64,000 bases of DNA from Eubacteriales bacterium (GTDB lineage Bacteria; Bacillota; Clostridia; Lachnospirales; Lachnospiraceae), in contig JAUNGT010000004.1 in assembly GCA_030524455.1 (NCBI GenBank), forward strand, positions 59,011-123,010. The letters run 5' to 3'. The translations under genes and the position numbers were made by a program. The notes below the pieces were generated by a model. That model searched no databases. It was not told the origin of the DNA and saw nothing but the letters and a program-made list of their open reading frames with translations. Positions 1 to 8,648 of the stretch are shown piece by piece (the stretch's first letter is position 1; the number at the start of each line of letters is the position of its first letter).

Positions 1-1
1 C

Positions 2-742
2 TGGCACGATCGGATGGAGCTTTTGTATGTGACAACAGGAGCGCTGCGGCTGTTTTCCGGGGAGGAGAGCTTCCCCGTACGGGCCGGGCAGGCGGCGGCA
101 ATGGGGCCCAGACAGCTGCACTGCGGGATCGCAGAGGAAGAAAAGGTCGCCTATCACACGATCATGTTTGATGTGGAAAAATTTTTCAACGGGACGGCCG
201 CTTCGGAGCGCTACCTGCGTCCGCTGGCGGAGGGAAAGGTCTTTTTCGGACAGGCGATAGGGGATCCGGAGCTTACCGGACAGGTGGACAGGCTGACGAA
301 GCAGCTTTCCGGCAGGCCAGGCGAGGGGCGTGCGGATAACCCGCTCCTGGCAGTCGGGCTGCTCTACGGGATTTTGGGGGAGCTGTACCGCTACAGCGAG
401 ACCTGCGGGGAGACGGCGGCAGGGACGGAGAGCGGATTTTCGCAGGTGCTGCGGTATGTGAATGAAAATTATACGAAAAAGCTGGGGCCAAGAGAGGTGA
501 GCGCCCGGTTCGGCTACAATGAGACGTATTTCTGCAGGCGATTCCGGGAGGTGACGGGAATCACTTTTCTGGAATATATCCGGGCGCTGCGCATGGAGTA
601 CGCCCAGCGGCTGCTTCGGGGCAGCCGGGACGGGATCGGGGAGATTGCCTGGAAATGCGGCTATCCGGACGCCGGGTATTTTTCCAATTCCTTTAAACGG
701 CTGTTCGGCTTTACGCCGGGGGAATTTCGGCGGATGGGGTGA
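2..742 (+). CDS. AraC-family transcriptional regulator, 5' end missing
   Basis: The frame is open from the left edge of the window, so the true start lies upstream. The residues before the first ATG (W-H-D-R-M-E-L-L-Y-V) match the start of the cupin-like sugar-sensing domain of AraC regulators. The C-terminal ~100 residues form the paired helix-turn-helix DNA-binding domain: the first reader helix is near YNETYFCRRFREVTG, and the second is in IGEIAWKCGYPDAGYFSNSFKR, ending in the usual F-x-P-x-E-F-R-R. It probably controls a carbohydrate gene outside the window. The stop codon is followed by a promoter-like sequence for the next gene. Confidence 0.85.
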   Translation, partial: WHDRMELLYVTTGALRLFSGEESFPVRAGQAAAMGPRQLHCGIAEEEKVAYHTIMFDVEKFFNGTAASERYLRPLAEGKVFFGQAIGDPELTGQVDRLTKQLSGRPGEGRADNPLLAVGLLYGILGELYRYSETCGETAAGTESGFSQVLRYVNENYTKKLGPREVSARFGYNETYFCRRFREVTGITFLEYIRALRMEYAQRLLRGSRDGIGEIAWKCGYPDAGYFSNSFKRLFGFTPGEFRRMG

Positions 743-752
743 AGGAATGGTA

Positions 753-782
753 TTGAGAAAGCGGAACTGTCTATGTTAAGAT
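753..782 (+). promoter_or_regulatory. Candidate sigma-A promoter for the AAA-ATPase gene
   Basis: TTGAGA (753-758) and TAAGAT (777-782) are separated by 18 bp, about 50 bp before the GTG start at 834. Judged by eye only. Confidence 0.4.
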
Positions 783-833
783 AATTTTGTCGGAAACAGT
801 TATGCCTACGGGGCAGGAGCCGGGAGGAAAAAG

Positions 834-2063
834 GTGGGAGTATATTTAAATCCGGGAAACGGGAAGTTTTCTCAGGCAATTAATTCGGAAATTTATGTGG
901 ATAAGACAGGGCTTTTGGAGTATACCAACAGTGTGCTCCATACGATGCAGGAATATATCTGCGTCAGCCGCCCCCGGAGATTCGGAAAATCCATGGCGGC
1001 AAATATGCTGGCGGCATACTACAGCAGAGGCTGCGAATCGGAGAAGCTGTTTGAGGGGATGCGGATTAAGGAACGCCCGTCGTTTGGGACATACCTGAAT
1101 AAATATGACGTCCTGGCTCTGAATATGCAGGAGTTTTTGAGTCAGAGCCGGAGTGTGGAGGAGATGCTGTCCCTGCTTGGCCGCAGCGTTCTGTGGGAGC
1201 TTTTGGAGGAGTATCCGGATATCCGTTATTTTGACAACCGGAAATTGGCACGGACAATGCAGGATGTTTATCAGCATACCAAAAGGCCCTTTATCGTCAT
1301 TATCGACGAGTGGGACTGCGTGTTCCGGGAATACACGGAAAATAAGAAAGCGCAGGAGGACTACCTGGATTTTTTGCGGGATTTACTGAAGGACAAGGAG
1401 TATATTGATCTGGCATATATGACGGGGATCCTTCCGATAAAAAAATATGGCACGCATTCTGCCCTGAATATGTTTGATGAATTCTCCATGACAAATCCGG
1501 GACCGCTGGCAGAATATGTGGGTTTTACGGAGGAGGAGACAGAGCGGCTCTGCAGACAGTACGGGAGAAGCCTGGAGGAATTGCGGGAATGGTACGACGG
1601 CTACCGGTTTGTGGGAGAGACATCGGTCTATAATCCCCGGTCTGTGGTGACGGCAGTTTTGACCGGAGTTTGTGATTCTTACTGGAATAAAACGGAAACC
1701 TTTGAAGCCCTGCGCATTTATATTAATATGAATTTTGAGGGGCTCAGGGATGATGTGCTGAGTATGATTGCGGGAGAGCAGGTATCGGTCAACACGGGAA
1801 GCTTCACAAACGACATGACCACCCTTCACAGTGAGGATGATGTGCTGACGCTGCTTATTCATCTGGGCTATCTGGGATATGATTTTTCGGAGGAACGTGT
1901 TTTTATCCCCAACAGCGAAATACGGCGGGAGTTTGTCAATGCGGTTGCCGCCTCCGGGTGGGGGGAGGTTTCCAGGGGAAAGCTCCTTTCGGTGGGAATC
2001 AATTATGATAAAAAGACGAGAAAGCACGAATGTGTGATCGAGGAGCTTCAAAAGGAAACCTGA
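834..2063 (+). CDS. AAA-ATPase / PD-(D/E)XK family protein, nuclease domain largely deleted
   Basis: The start is GTG with a GGGAGG ribosome binding site 6 nt upstream. The N-terminal ~280 residues are the AAA-ATPase domain common in gut anaerobes (PF09820 type), with a Walker A motif in RPRRFGKS and a Walker B motif in FIVIIDEWD. Full family members are about 500-580 residues and carry a C-terminal PD-(D/E)XK nuclease-like domain (PF08011). Here the protein is 409 residues: it runs to EFVNAVAASGWGEVSR, where the nuclease part normally begins, then jumps directly to GKLLSVGINYDKK, which is the very end of that domain. About 130 residues, including the catalytic D and ExK region, seem to be missing in frame. 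The cellular role of the family is not established. Confidence 0.8.
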   Translation: MGVYLNPGNGKFSQAINSEIYVDKTGLLEYTNSVLHTMQEYICVSRPRRFGKSMAANMLAAYYSRGCESEKLFEGMRIKERPSFGTYLNKYDVLALNMQEFLSQSRSVEEMLSLLGRSVLWELLEEYPDIRYFDNRKLARTMQDVYQHTKRPFIVIIDEWDCVFREYTENKKAQEDYLDFLRDLLKDKEYIDLAYMTGILPIKKYGTHSALNMFDEFSMTNPGPLAEYVGFTEEETERLCRQYGRSLEELREWYDGYRFVGETSVYNPRSVVTAVLTGVCDSYWNKTETFEALRIYINMNFEGLRDDVLSMIAGEQVSVNTGSFTNDMTTLHSEDDVLTLLIHLGYLGYDFSEERVFIPNSEIRREFVNAVAASGWGEVSRGKLLSVGINYDKKTRKHECVIEELQKET

Positions 2064-2075
2064 TTGTGTGCGTCT

Positions 2076-2112
2076 GGGGATGGAACTGGCGGTATAACAC
2101 GCCTCCATCCCC
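2076..2112. terminator. Inverted repeat between convergent genes
   Basis: GGGGATGGA (2076-2084) pairs with TCCATCCCC (2104-2112). It fills the gap between two convergent genes and may terminate both. No clear T-tract follows. Confidence 0.4.
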
Positions 2113-2673
2113 TCACAACAGTATGCTCCAGAACATCCCCTTCATAACGGGTGTCAGAAACAGTGCCGCCGCCAGGGCCGATACGGTCAGGGCGGCGCAC
2201 TCTTTTTTCAGGGAAGGGAAGCGCTCCAGGCTGCCGTCAGGCAGCAGACAGACACTTCTGACGCCGGGGGCGAGGGCGGAAAAGAGCCGGAACAGGCCGT
2301 AGCCCGCCAGGATCCCCAGCGTGTCGGCGCACAGGCCGGCCAGGCCGGAGCTGCGCAGCGAGAAAAGGTGCAGCGCCTCCACCGCGAGGGAAAGCCCCAG
2401 CCCGTAGAAAGCGCAGTGCGGCAGCCGCTGAAAAGGGGAAAACAGCAGCGGCAGCAGAAGCCCCGCGGGAAGAAACAGCAAAAGCCGTTCCGGCACGCCG
2501 GCGACGGACAGAGCGGCCGTCAGGGCACAGCAAAGCAGACCGTCCCCGATCAGATGCTTTAAGGGCAGGGACGGGATCACTCTGCGCGCCAGGATCTCCA
2601 GCAGGATGAGAAAGGGCAGTACGGCGAACACGCCGGAAGCCACATCTATTGCAGTCGAAAATAATCGAAACAT
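2113..2673 (-). CDS. VanZ-like family membrane protein
   Basis: This 186-residue protein is strongly hydrophobic with four to five predicted membrane segments. It has the VanZ-like pattern of a short cytoplasmic loop followed by a helix with acidic and aromatic residues (LSLAVEALHLFSL) and then a conserved D-T-L-G-x-x-x-G-Y motif (ADTLGILAGYGLF). VanZ-family proteins are linked to low-level teicoplanin resistance in enterococci, but most chromosomal members have no known role. It is divergent from ahcY and ends against a hairpin shared with the AAA-ATPase gene. Confidence 0.7.
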   Translation of the reverse strand: MFRLFSTAIDVASGVFAVLPFLILLEILARRVIPSLPLKHLIGDGLLCCALTAALSVAGVPERLLLFLPAGLLLPLLFSPFQRLPHCAFYGLGLSLAVEALHLFSLRSSGLAGLCADTLGILAGYGLFRLFSALAPGVRSVCLLPDGSLERFPSLKKECAALTVSALAAALFLTPVMKGMFWSILL

Positions 2674-2780
2674 AAGCGGTTCCTCTCTGTTGCATGATAC
2701 GATACTTCCCTGATGGTAGCAGGGAAATGTGAATATGTGGAAAAGAGTTTTTTAAGAATCTCTGTAGAAACAGAAACTGT

Positions 2781-2809
2781 TTGCAAAACACCGACACTTT
2801 TGCTACCAT
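2781..2809 (+). promoter_or_regulatory. Candidate promoter for ahcY
   Basis: TTGCAA (2781-2786) and TACCAT (2804-2809) are separated by exactly 17 bp, 43 bp before the ahcY start. A short inverted repeat, TTCCCT/AGGGAA, lies further upstream near 2706-2730. Confidence 0.45.
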
Positions 2810-2852
2810 GGATGCAGATGAAACGTAAGCGCATTTTTTGGAGGAAAGACAA

Positions 2853-4100
2853 ATGAGCAGTGAAATCAGAGATATCAATTTAGCCGCTTCCGGCGAGCAG
2901 AAGATCGAGTGGGTAAAGAGAAACTGCGATCTTTTAAGAATGCTGGAGGAGGAGTTTTCCAGGACGAAGCCCTTTGCAGGGAAGAAGATTACCCTTTCCG
3001 TGCATCTGGAGGCCAAAACCGCTTACCTTTGCAAGGTGCTGGCGGCCGGCGGAGCGCAGATGTTTGTGACCGGCTCCAACCCGCTGTCCACCCAGGATGA
3101 TGTGGCGGCGGCGCTGGTGAAGGCAGGCCTGGAGGTACATGCCTGGTACGGAGCGAACGAGGAGGAGTACAACCGTCATATTCACGCGGCGCTGGCGGCA
3201 GGTCCCAACATCGTGATCGACGACGGCGGCGACCTGGTGCATATGCTGCACACGGAGATGACGGAGCTGATCCCGGACATCATCGGCGGCTGCGAGGAGA
3301 CGACCACCGGAATCATCCGCCTGGAAGCAATGAACCGGGCAGGGGAGCTGCGCTTCCCCATGGTGCGCGTCAACAATGCGGACTGCAAGCACTTTTTTGA
3401 TAACCGCTATGGCACCGGCCAGTCCGTGTGGGACGGCGTGATGCGCACCACGAACCTGATCGTTGCGGGCAAAAATGTGGTCGTGGCCGGATACGGCTGG
3501 TGCGGCAAGGGTGTGGCGATGCGCGCCAAGGGACTGGGCGCGAAGGTGATCGTGACGGAGATTAATCCGGTGAAGGCGATCGAGGCGGTGATGGACGGCT
3601 TTGAGGTGATGCCGATGAAGGAAGCGGCAAAGCTTGGCGATTTCTTCGTGACGGTGACGGGCTGCGACAAGGTGATCGACGCAGAGGACTTCATGGAGAT
3701 GAAGGAGGGCGCGATCCTGTGCAATGCCGGACATTTCGACTGCGAGATCGACATGGCAGGCCTGCGCGGAATGGCGGTGGAGTCCAGGGAGATGCGCAAA
3801 AATATTATGGGCTATAAGCTGCCAAACGGCCGCTGGATCTTTGTGCTGGGCGAGGGACGCCTGGTGAATCTGGCCTGCGGCGACGGACATCCGGCGGAGA
3901 TCATGGACATGAGCTTTGCGATCCAGGCGCTGTCCGCGAAGTATCTGGTGGAGCACGGCAGCGAGCTGACCGAGAAGCTGATCGACGTTCCCCGCTCAGT
4001 GGACGAGGACGTTGCCGCCCGCAAGCTCGCCTTCCTCGGCAAAAAAATCGACAGCCTGACTGCAGAGCAGGAGGCCTATCTGAACAAGGGGCTGGCGTGA
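2853..4100 (+). CDS. ahcY: Adenosylhomocysteinase
   Basis: S-adenosylhomocysteine hydrolase converts the by-product of SAM-dependent methylation to adenosine and homocysteine, using bound NAD. The Rossmann motif GYGWCGKG is present and followed by the usual GAKVIVTEINP. The substrate-domain signature DNRYGTGQSVWDG and the NAGHFDCEID segment are also clear. The protein ends in YLNKGLA and lacks the K-x-D-H-Y-R-Y tail, as in the shorter archaeal/thermophile-like form. I place the start at ATG 2853 (MSSEIRD), 8 nt after GGAGG. An upstream TTG in the same frame has no ribosome binding site. Confidence 0.95.
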   Translation: MSSEIRDINLAASGEQKIEWVKRNCDLLRMLEEEFSRTKPFAGKKITLSVHLEAKTAYLCKVLAAGGAQMFVTGSNPLSTQDDVAAALVKAGLEVHAWYGANEEEYNRHIHAALAAGPNIVIDDGGDLVHMLHTEMTELIPDIIGGCEETTTGIIRLEAMNRAGELRFPMVRVNNADCKHFFDNRYGTGQSVWDGVMRTTNLIVAGKNVVVAGYGWCGKGVAMRAKGLGAKVIVTEINPVKAIEAVMDGFEVMPMKEAAKLGDFFVTVTGCDKVIDAEDFMEMKEGAILCNAGHFDCEIDMAGLRGMAVESREMRKNIMGYKLPNGRWIFVLGEGRLVNLACGDGHPAEIMDMSFAIQALSAKYLVEHGSELTEKLIDVPRSVDEDVAARKLAFLGKKIDSLTAEQEAYLNKGLA

Positions 4101-4125
4101 CAGAAATCCTGAGGGGGACCGGCGA

Positions 4126-4503
4126 ATGACAGCATTGGAATTTATTCATAAGCATCTGGAGGATGAGGACGGCTGCGAGTGCATGATACTGCCCGACGGG
4201 ACGGTGGAGGAGCCGCAGCCCTCCCACCTGAATTTTCTGGTGGAGCGGACGGGACGGCCCGCCGCCTGGCTGCACGGCAGAATGGAAAAAAGCATGGAGC
4301 CGCTTTTCTGGCTGGTGGAGTATACAGGCTGTATGTCCGTGTGGCAGACCCGCGTGGTCTCGCCCTCTGCGCCCACGCAGGCACAGCTGGATACGCTGGA
4401 GGAGCTGCACGACGCGGCCCTGCTTTCTCCGCGGTATCTTCTGGAAAAGCCGGACGAAAGCTACGCAGGCAGCGTAAAGCGTGCGAAGACAGAGCCGGTG
4501 TGA
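4126..4503 (+). CDS. Hypothetical protein downstream of ahcY
   Basis: I do not recognise this 125-residue soluble protein. It is acidic in the N-terminal half (HLEDEDGCECMILPDGTVEEP), has a central aromatic stretch (PLFWLVEYTGCMSVWQTRVV), and shows no signal peptide or metal motif. It starts 25 bp after the ahcY stop with a GGGGGA ribosome binding site and is probably cotranscribed with ahcY up to the terminator at 4531. Coding-like base composition and the snug position make it likely real. Confidence 0.6.
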   Translation: MTALEFIHKHLEDEDGCECMILPDGTVEEPQPSHLNFLVERTGRPAAWLHGRMEKSMEPLFWLVEYTGCMSVWQTRVVSPSAPTQAQLDTLEELHDAALLSPRYLLEKPDESYAGSVKRAKTEPV

Positions 4504-4530
4504 GCCCAAATTTACAATAAAAACCAAAAC

Positions 4531-4567
4531 CCCGGTGTGCCGCCTCTTGGTGAAGCGGCACACCGGG
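4531..4567. terminator. Bidirectional rho-independent terminator
   Basis: CCCGGTGTGCCGC pairs perfectly with GCGGCACACCGGG across an 11-nt loop. AAAA precedes the stem and TTTTA follows it, so it can end both the ahcY transcript and the opposing rubrerythrin transcript. Confidence 0.9.
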
Positions 4568-4598
4568 TTTTAAAATTGGAAAGCTACCGGAAAGGAGC

Positions 4599-5147
4599 TT
4601 ATTTCTCCTCGCCGAAATATCTCTTCAGCAGGCCTGCGAACGCCTTGCCGTGACGAGCCTCGTCGCGTGCCATCTCATGAACGGTGTCATGGATTGCATC
4701 CAGGTTCAGAGCCTTTGCTCTCTTAGCCAGATCGGTCTTGCCGGCGGTAGCGCCGTTCTCCGCCTCGACTCTCATCTCCAGGTTCTTCTTGGTGGAAGGG
4801 GTAACAACCTCGCCCAGCAGCTCAGCGAACTTGGAAGCATGCTCAGCCTCCTCGAAGGCTGCCTTCTCCCAGTACAGGCCGATCTCAGGATAGCCCTCTC
4901 TGTGAGCAACGCGAGCCATTGCCAGGTACATACCAACCTCGGAGCACTCGCCCTCGAAGTTTGCACGAAGATCCTTCACGATATCTTCGGGAGCGTCCTT
5001 CGCAACGCCTACCACATGCTCAGCCGCCCACTCCATCGTGCCGGTCTGCGCGATGAACTTGGAAGCGGGAGCATGGCAGATGGGACATTCCACGGGGGGC
5101 TGCTCGCCTTCATAAACATAACCACATACAGAACATACGAATTTCAT
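4599..5147 (-). CDS. Reverse rubrerythrin / NADH peroxidase
   Basis: This 182-residue peroxide- and oxygen-scavenging protein has a rubredoxin-like iron site at the N terminus ([10 protein letters not shown] ... CPICHAP) and the four-helix diiron ferritin-like domain behind it. In that domain the ExxH-type ligands are seen in [34 protein letters not shown] and [12 protein letters not shown]. The N-terminal rubredoxin marks the reverse-rubrerythrin class of anaerobes. The start is placed at MKFVCSV (5147), preceded by AGGAG; the frame stays open further upstream but without a ribosome binding site. It lies 81 bp after perR on the same strand and is likely in its regulon or transcript. Confidence 0.93.
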   Translation of the reverse strand: MKFVCSVCGYVYEGEQPPVECPICHAPASKFIAQTGTMEWAAEHVVGVAKDAPEDIVKDLRANFEGECSEVGMYLAMARVAHREGYPEIGLYWEKAAFEEAEHASKFAELLGEVVTPSTKKNLEMRVEAENGATAGKTDLAKRAKALNLDAIHDTVHEMARDEARHGKAFAGLLKRYFGEEK

Positions 5148-5228
5148 AATAAAATCTCCTTTCCTCTCTCTGAGAGACCTGCGCGCTGTATTGCGCACAG
5201 GAAATGTTGTGTTTTATAAGCTACAGCT

Positions 5229-5627
5229 TCAGGCGGAAGACTGCTTCCGGCATCGGCTGCAGATACCGTAAAAATATGCGACATGGCCTTCGATCACATT
5301 CCCCTCCGCGTCCGGGCCGTTGAGCCGGTCGAGCGCTTCCGGAAATTCCATATCCAAATCCGAGACGCTGCCGCATCTGGAGCAGACAAAATGATAATGA
5401 CGGCTGGTGTCGGCATCAAAATGATCCACCCCGTCGCCGAGCCTCAGTCTGGAAATCTCGCCCAGGTCAGCCAGCAGCGTCAGGTTCCGGTAAACGGTGC
5501 CGAGACTGATGTTGGGGAAGTTGCTCCGCAGGGAATGATAGACCATGTCTGCTGTCGGATGATCGTTGCGTGCCATCAGGAGCTGCTTGATCGCCTCTCT
5601 CTGACGGCTGTATTTCAAAGCCGGCAT
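5229..5627 (-). CDS. perR: Fur-family regulator, PerR-like
   Basis: This 132-residue winged-helix metalloregulator has the DNA-binding helix region PTADMVYHSLRSNFPNISLGTVYRNL, the regulatory metal-site region DHFDADTSRHYHFVC, and two CxxC zinc knuckles (CSRCG and CSRCRK). The D/H ligand set resembles PerR, which senses peroxide through Fe-catalysed histidine oxidation, more than Fur. The following rubrerythrin gene supports that role. A palindromic operator sits directly upstream, which suggests autorepression. Confidence 0.85.
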   Translation of the reverse strand: MPALKYSRQREAIKQLLMARNDHPTADMVYHSLRSNFPNISLGTVYRNLTLLADLGEISRLRLGDGVDHFDADTSRHYHFVCSRCGSVSDLDMEFPEALDRLNGPDAEGNVIEGHVAYFYGICSRCRKQSSA

Positions 5628-5652
5628 TGAATGTCCATCTCCTTCCTAAAAA

Positions 5653-5673
5653 TGATAACGATTACTGTTATCA
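5653..5673. promoter_or_regulatory. Fur/PerR-type operator upstream of perR
   Basis: TGATAAC-N7-GTTATCA is a perfect 21-bp inverted repeat, 26 bp before the perR start. A second overlapping repeat, GATTAC...GTAATC, extends it to the right. The form resembles Fur-superfamily boxes, so autoregulation by the adjacent PerR-like protein is likely. Confidence 0.65.
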
Positions 5674-5816
5674 CTGTAATCATTATAGCATCTGATCCCG
5701 GCTTGTCAATGTATTTTTCAAAAAATATTTTTTTAGAAAGTTTTTAGAATTATATTTCGGCATTTTTATAGATTCAGGGATGGTTTATGGTATACTGAAA
5801 ACCAAGGAGATACAAT

Positions 5817-7316
5817 ATGAAATTTAAGACGAAGCTGGCAATCACCTTTCTGACGATCATTTTGCTGCCGGTTCTTTTATCGCTTGTGGCATTTCTCGCC
5901 ATTGGGGCGGTCATTATACATTCGGACGGACAGAGCTATGAGATGGAACTGGCGGACTACAGCATGATGTCGGATTCCATCGATGGCTTCAGCCAGGCGA
6001 CGGACGAGCTGTTTGAGACGATCAGCCGCGACGCGGCAACGAACAGCACGCTGTTGGAGGATCCATCCTATTTAAGCGGGCTGAATGCGGAAGCCGGGGA
6101 ATATTCTTCCTATATTATTGTGCGCAGGGGGAACGGGATTTACTATACGGGCAATGCCGACGCGGCGGACAAGATTTTTGACCGGCTGCCGGAATACGGG
6201 AGCGAGAGAGCGGAGGCGGATTCCTCCTTTTATTACAATGATCTGCGCAAGCTGGTCAAGCAGGTGGATTTCACCTTTTCGGACGGGGAAAAGGGGAGCG
6301 TGTTCATTGTGACCCGGATCACCAGCGTGTTTTCCAGATCCTTTCTGGTGGACATGTTTCTGGCGATCGTGCTGATTTTGGTGCTCACCAGCATGGTGCT
6401 GACCCAGTGGATCCACAAGGGCGTTTTTTCACCGATCAACCGGCTGAATCTGGCGATGCAGAAGATTGCGGAGGGCAATTTTGATTACGTTTTAGAGTCC
6501 GGCGAGGACAATGAGATCGGCGAGCTTTACCGCAATTATGAGGATATGCGCCTGAGACTGAAGGAATCGGCGGAGGAGAAGCTGCAGAACGAGCGGCAGA
6601 ACCGGGAGCTGATCAGCAACATTACGCACGATTTAAAGACGCCGATCACAGCCATCAAGGGCTATGTGGAGGGAATCCTGGACGGGGTGGCGGATACGCC
6701 GCAGCGCCGGGAGAAGTACCTGAAAACCGTCTACACCAAGGCCAACGACATGGACCGGCTGATCAATGAGCTGACCTACTATTCCAGTATCGACAACAAC
6801 CGGATCCCCTACAATTTCCACCGGATCAACGTGGCGGAGTTTTTTGAGGACTGTGTGGAGGACGTGGGGCTGGATCTGGAGTCCAAGGACATTCAGCTCA
6901 ACTATTCCAATCTGGTGGATCCCGCGACGCGGATCATCGCCGATCCGGAGCAGCTGAAAAAGGTGATCAACAACATTATCGGCAACAGCATCAAATATAT
7001 GGATAAGCAAAAGGGAGTCATCGATATCCGCCTGCTTGACGAGGTGGATTCCATCCGGGTGGAGATCGAGGATAACGGCAAGGGAATCGCGGCCAAGGAT
7101 CTGGGCAATATTTTCGAGCGGTTCTACCGCACCGACGCCTCCCGCAATTCCATGAAGGGCGGAAGCGGCATCGGTTTATCCATTGTGAAAAAGATCATTG
7201 AGGATCACGGCGGCTATATCTGGGCTACCAGCAGGGAAGGCGAAGGGACATGTCTGCATTTTGTGATCAGAAAATACAGGGAGGCGGAAGGCGATGAGCA
7301 AAATATTAATCATTGA
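5817..7316 (+). CDS. Sensor histidine kinase (HAMP, HisKA, HATPase)
   Basis: This 499-residue membrane sensor has a first transmembrane helix at residues ~7-30, an extracytoplasmic domain to ~175, a second helix (VDMFLAIVLILVLTSMVL) and a HAMP linker. The HisKA domain carries the phospho-accepting His in SNITHDLKTPITAIKGY, followed by the ATPase N box (NNIIGNSIKYM), G1 (DNGKGI), F (FERFYR) and G2 (GGSGIGLSIV) motifs. The start is ATG with AAGGAG upstream. The gene overlaps the response regulator by 23 bp, so the two are translationally coupled. The stimulus is unknown. Confidence 0.92.
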   Translation: MKFKTKLAITFLTIILLPVLLSLVAFLAIGAVIIHSDGQSYEMELADYSMMSDSIDGFSQATDELFETISRDAATNSTLLEDPSYLSGLNAEAGEYSSYIIVRRGNGIYYTGNADAADKIFDRLPEYGSERAEADSSFYYNDLRKLVKQVDFTFSDGEKGSVFIVTRITSVFSRSFLVDMFLAIVLILVLTSMVLTQWIHKGVFSPINRLNLAMQKIAEGNFDYVLESGEDNEIGELYRNYEDMRLRLKESAEEKLQNERQNRELISNITHDLKTPITAIKGYVEGILDGVADTPQRREKYLKTVYTKANDMDRLINELTYYSSIDNNRIPYNFHRINVAEFFEDCVEDVGLDLESKDIQLNYSNLVDPATRIIADPEQLKKVINNIIGNSIKYMDKQKGVIDIRLLDEVDSIRVEIEDNGKGIAAKDLGNIFERFYRTDASRNSMKGGSGIGLSIVKKIIEDHGGYIWATSREGEGTCLHFVIRKYREAEGDEQNINH

Positions 7317-7983
7317 GGACGAAGTGGCGATTGCGGATCTGGAGAAGGATTATCTGGAGTTAAGCGGCTTCGACGTGGAGATCGAGACGGCCGGAGACAA
7401 GGGGCTTACGCGGGCGCTGGCGGAGGACTTCGATTTGATTGTGCTGGATCTGATGCTGCCCGGCATGGACGGCTTCGAGGTGTGTCGCCGGGTCCGGGAT
7501 GAGAAAAACGTCCCGATCCTGATGGTCAGCGCCAAGAAGGACGATATCGACAAGATCCGGGGCCTGGGACTGGGCGCGGACGATTATATGACGAAGCCCT
7601 TTTCGCCCAGCGAGCTGGTGGCGCGGGTGAAGGCCCATATGGCCCGCTACGAGAGGCTGACCAGCAGCCATCAGAAGGCGAACGATATCATCGAAATCCG
7701 GGGCCTTAAGATCGACAAGACGGCCCGTCGGGTGTGGATCAACGGCGAGGAGAAGCCCTTTACCACCAAGGAGTTCGATCTGCTCACCTTTTTGGCGGAG
7801 AATCCGAACCATGTGTTTACCAAGGAGGAGCTGTTCCGGGAGATCTGGGATATGGAATCCATCGGGGATATCGCCACGGTGACGGTGCATATCAAGAAGA
7901 TCCGCGAGAAGATCGAGGCGGATACGGCCAATCCGCAGTATATCGAGACGATCTGGGGCGTGGGCTATCGCTTTAAGGTGTGA
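7294..7983 (+). CDS. OmpR/PhoB-type response regulator
   Basis: The 229-residue protein has a receiver domain with the acidic pair (IIEDE), a phospho-acceptor Asp in DLIVLDLMLPG and the Lys in MTKPFSPSEL. It is followed by a winged-helix trans_reg_C domain (FTTKEFDLLTFLAENPNHVFTKEELF ... VTVHIKKIREKIE ... IETIWGVGYRFKV). It is the partner of the kinase it overlaps. Confidence 0.94.
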   Translation: MSKILIIEDEVAIADLEKDYLELSGFDVEIETAGDKGLTRALAEDFDLIVLDLMLPGMDGFEVCRRVRDEKNVPILMVSAKKDDIDKIRGLGLGADDYMTKPFSPSELVARVKAHMARYERLTSSHQKANDIIEIRGLKIDKTARRVWINGEEKPFTTKEFDLLTFLAENPNHVFTKEELFREIWDMESIGDIATVTVHIKKIREKIEADTANPQYIETIWGVGYRFKV

Positions 7984-7985
7984 CC

Positions 7986-8648
7986 ATGGGCAGCTTTGAG
8001 ATTCTGTATGAGGACAGGGATATCCTTGTGTGTAATAAGCCGGCCGGGCTGGCGGTGCAGAGCGCGCGGGTGTCGGAGCCGGATCTGGTCAGCGAGCTGA
8101 AAAAATATCTGTCGCAGTCCTATCTGGGCGTGGTTCACCGGCTGGATCAGCCGGTTTCCGGTCTGCTGGTGTTTGCGAAGAACAAAAAGGCGGCTGCCGC
8201 CCTGAGCAGACAGACCGCCGCCCATCAGCTAAACAAGCTCTACCGGGCGGTGGTGTATGCGCCGCAGCCGTTTGCGCTTCCGGAGCAGACGCTGACCGAC
8301 TGGCTGGCAAAGGAGCCGGGAGGGGGCGGCCGGATCACCGCTTCGTCGGAGCCGGGAGCCCGGCAGGCCCGGCTGACCTATCGCTGTCTGGAGCAAAAGG
8401 AGGGCTGCGCCCTTTTGGAAATCGATCTGGAGACCGGGCGGCATCATCAGATCCGCCTGCAGCTTGCCCACGCGGGACTCCCTCTGCTGGGGGATCAGCG
8501 TTACGGGACGCCGGAGAGCCGGGAGCTGTCACAGCGGCTGGGCGTTCGCCGGATTTGCCTGCAGGCTGCTGCGCTGACATTTTTTCATCCCACCTCAGGA
8601 AAAAAGGTTTCTTATGAACTGGAAGATAAAATCGGCTTACCTCAATAG
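7986..8648 (+). CDS. RluA-family pseudouridine synthase
   Basis: This protein isomerises specific uridines to pseudouridine in rRNA or tRNA. It carries the RluA catalytic motif HRLDQPVSGLLVFAK with the essential Asp, and the LETGRHHQIRLQLAHAG motif. There is no S4 domain, and at ~220 residues it is a short, single-domain member. A GTG six bases earlier overlaps the preceding stop codon and could also be used; I favour the ATG at 7986. It is joined to the two-component operon, and its 3' end overlaps the next gene by 35 bp. Confidence 0.88.
   Translation: MGSFEILYEDRDILVCNKPAGLAVQSARVSEPDLVSELKKYLSQSYLGVVHRLDQPVSGLLVFAKNKKAAAALSRQTAAHQLNKLYRAVVYAPQPFALPEQTLTDWLAKEPGGGGRITASSEPGARQARLTYRCLEQKEGCALLEIDLETGRHHQIRLQLAHAGLPLLGDQRYGTPESRELSQRLGVRRICLQAAALTFFHPTSGKKVSYELEDKIGLPQ

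Noticed and set aside
2934..3956. 340-codon minus-strand frame opposite ahcY
   Set aside because: Shadow of a strongly biased coding sequence; His/Arg-rich product with no recognisable domain.
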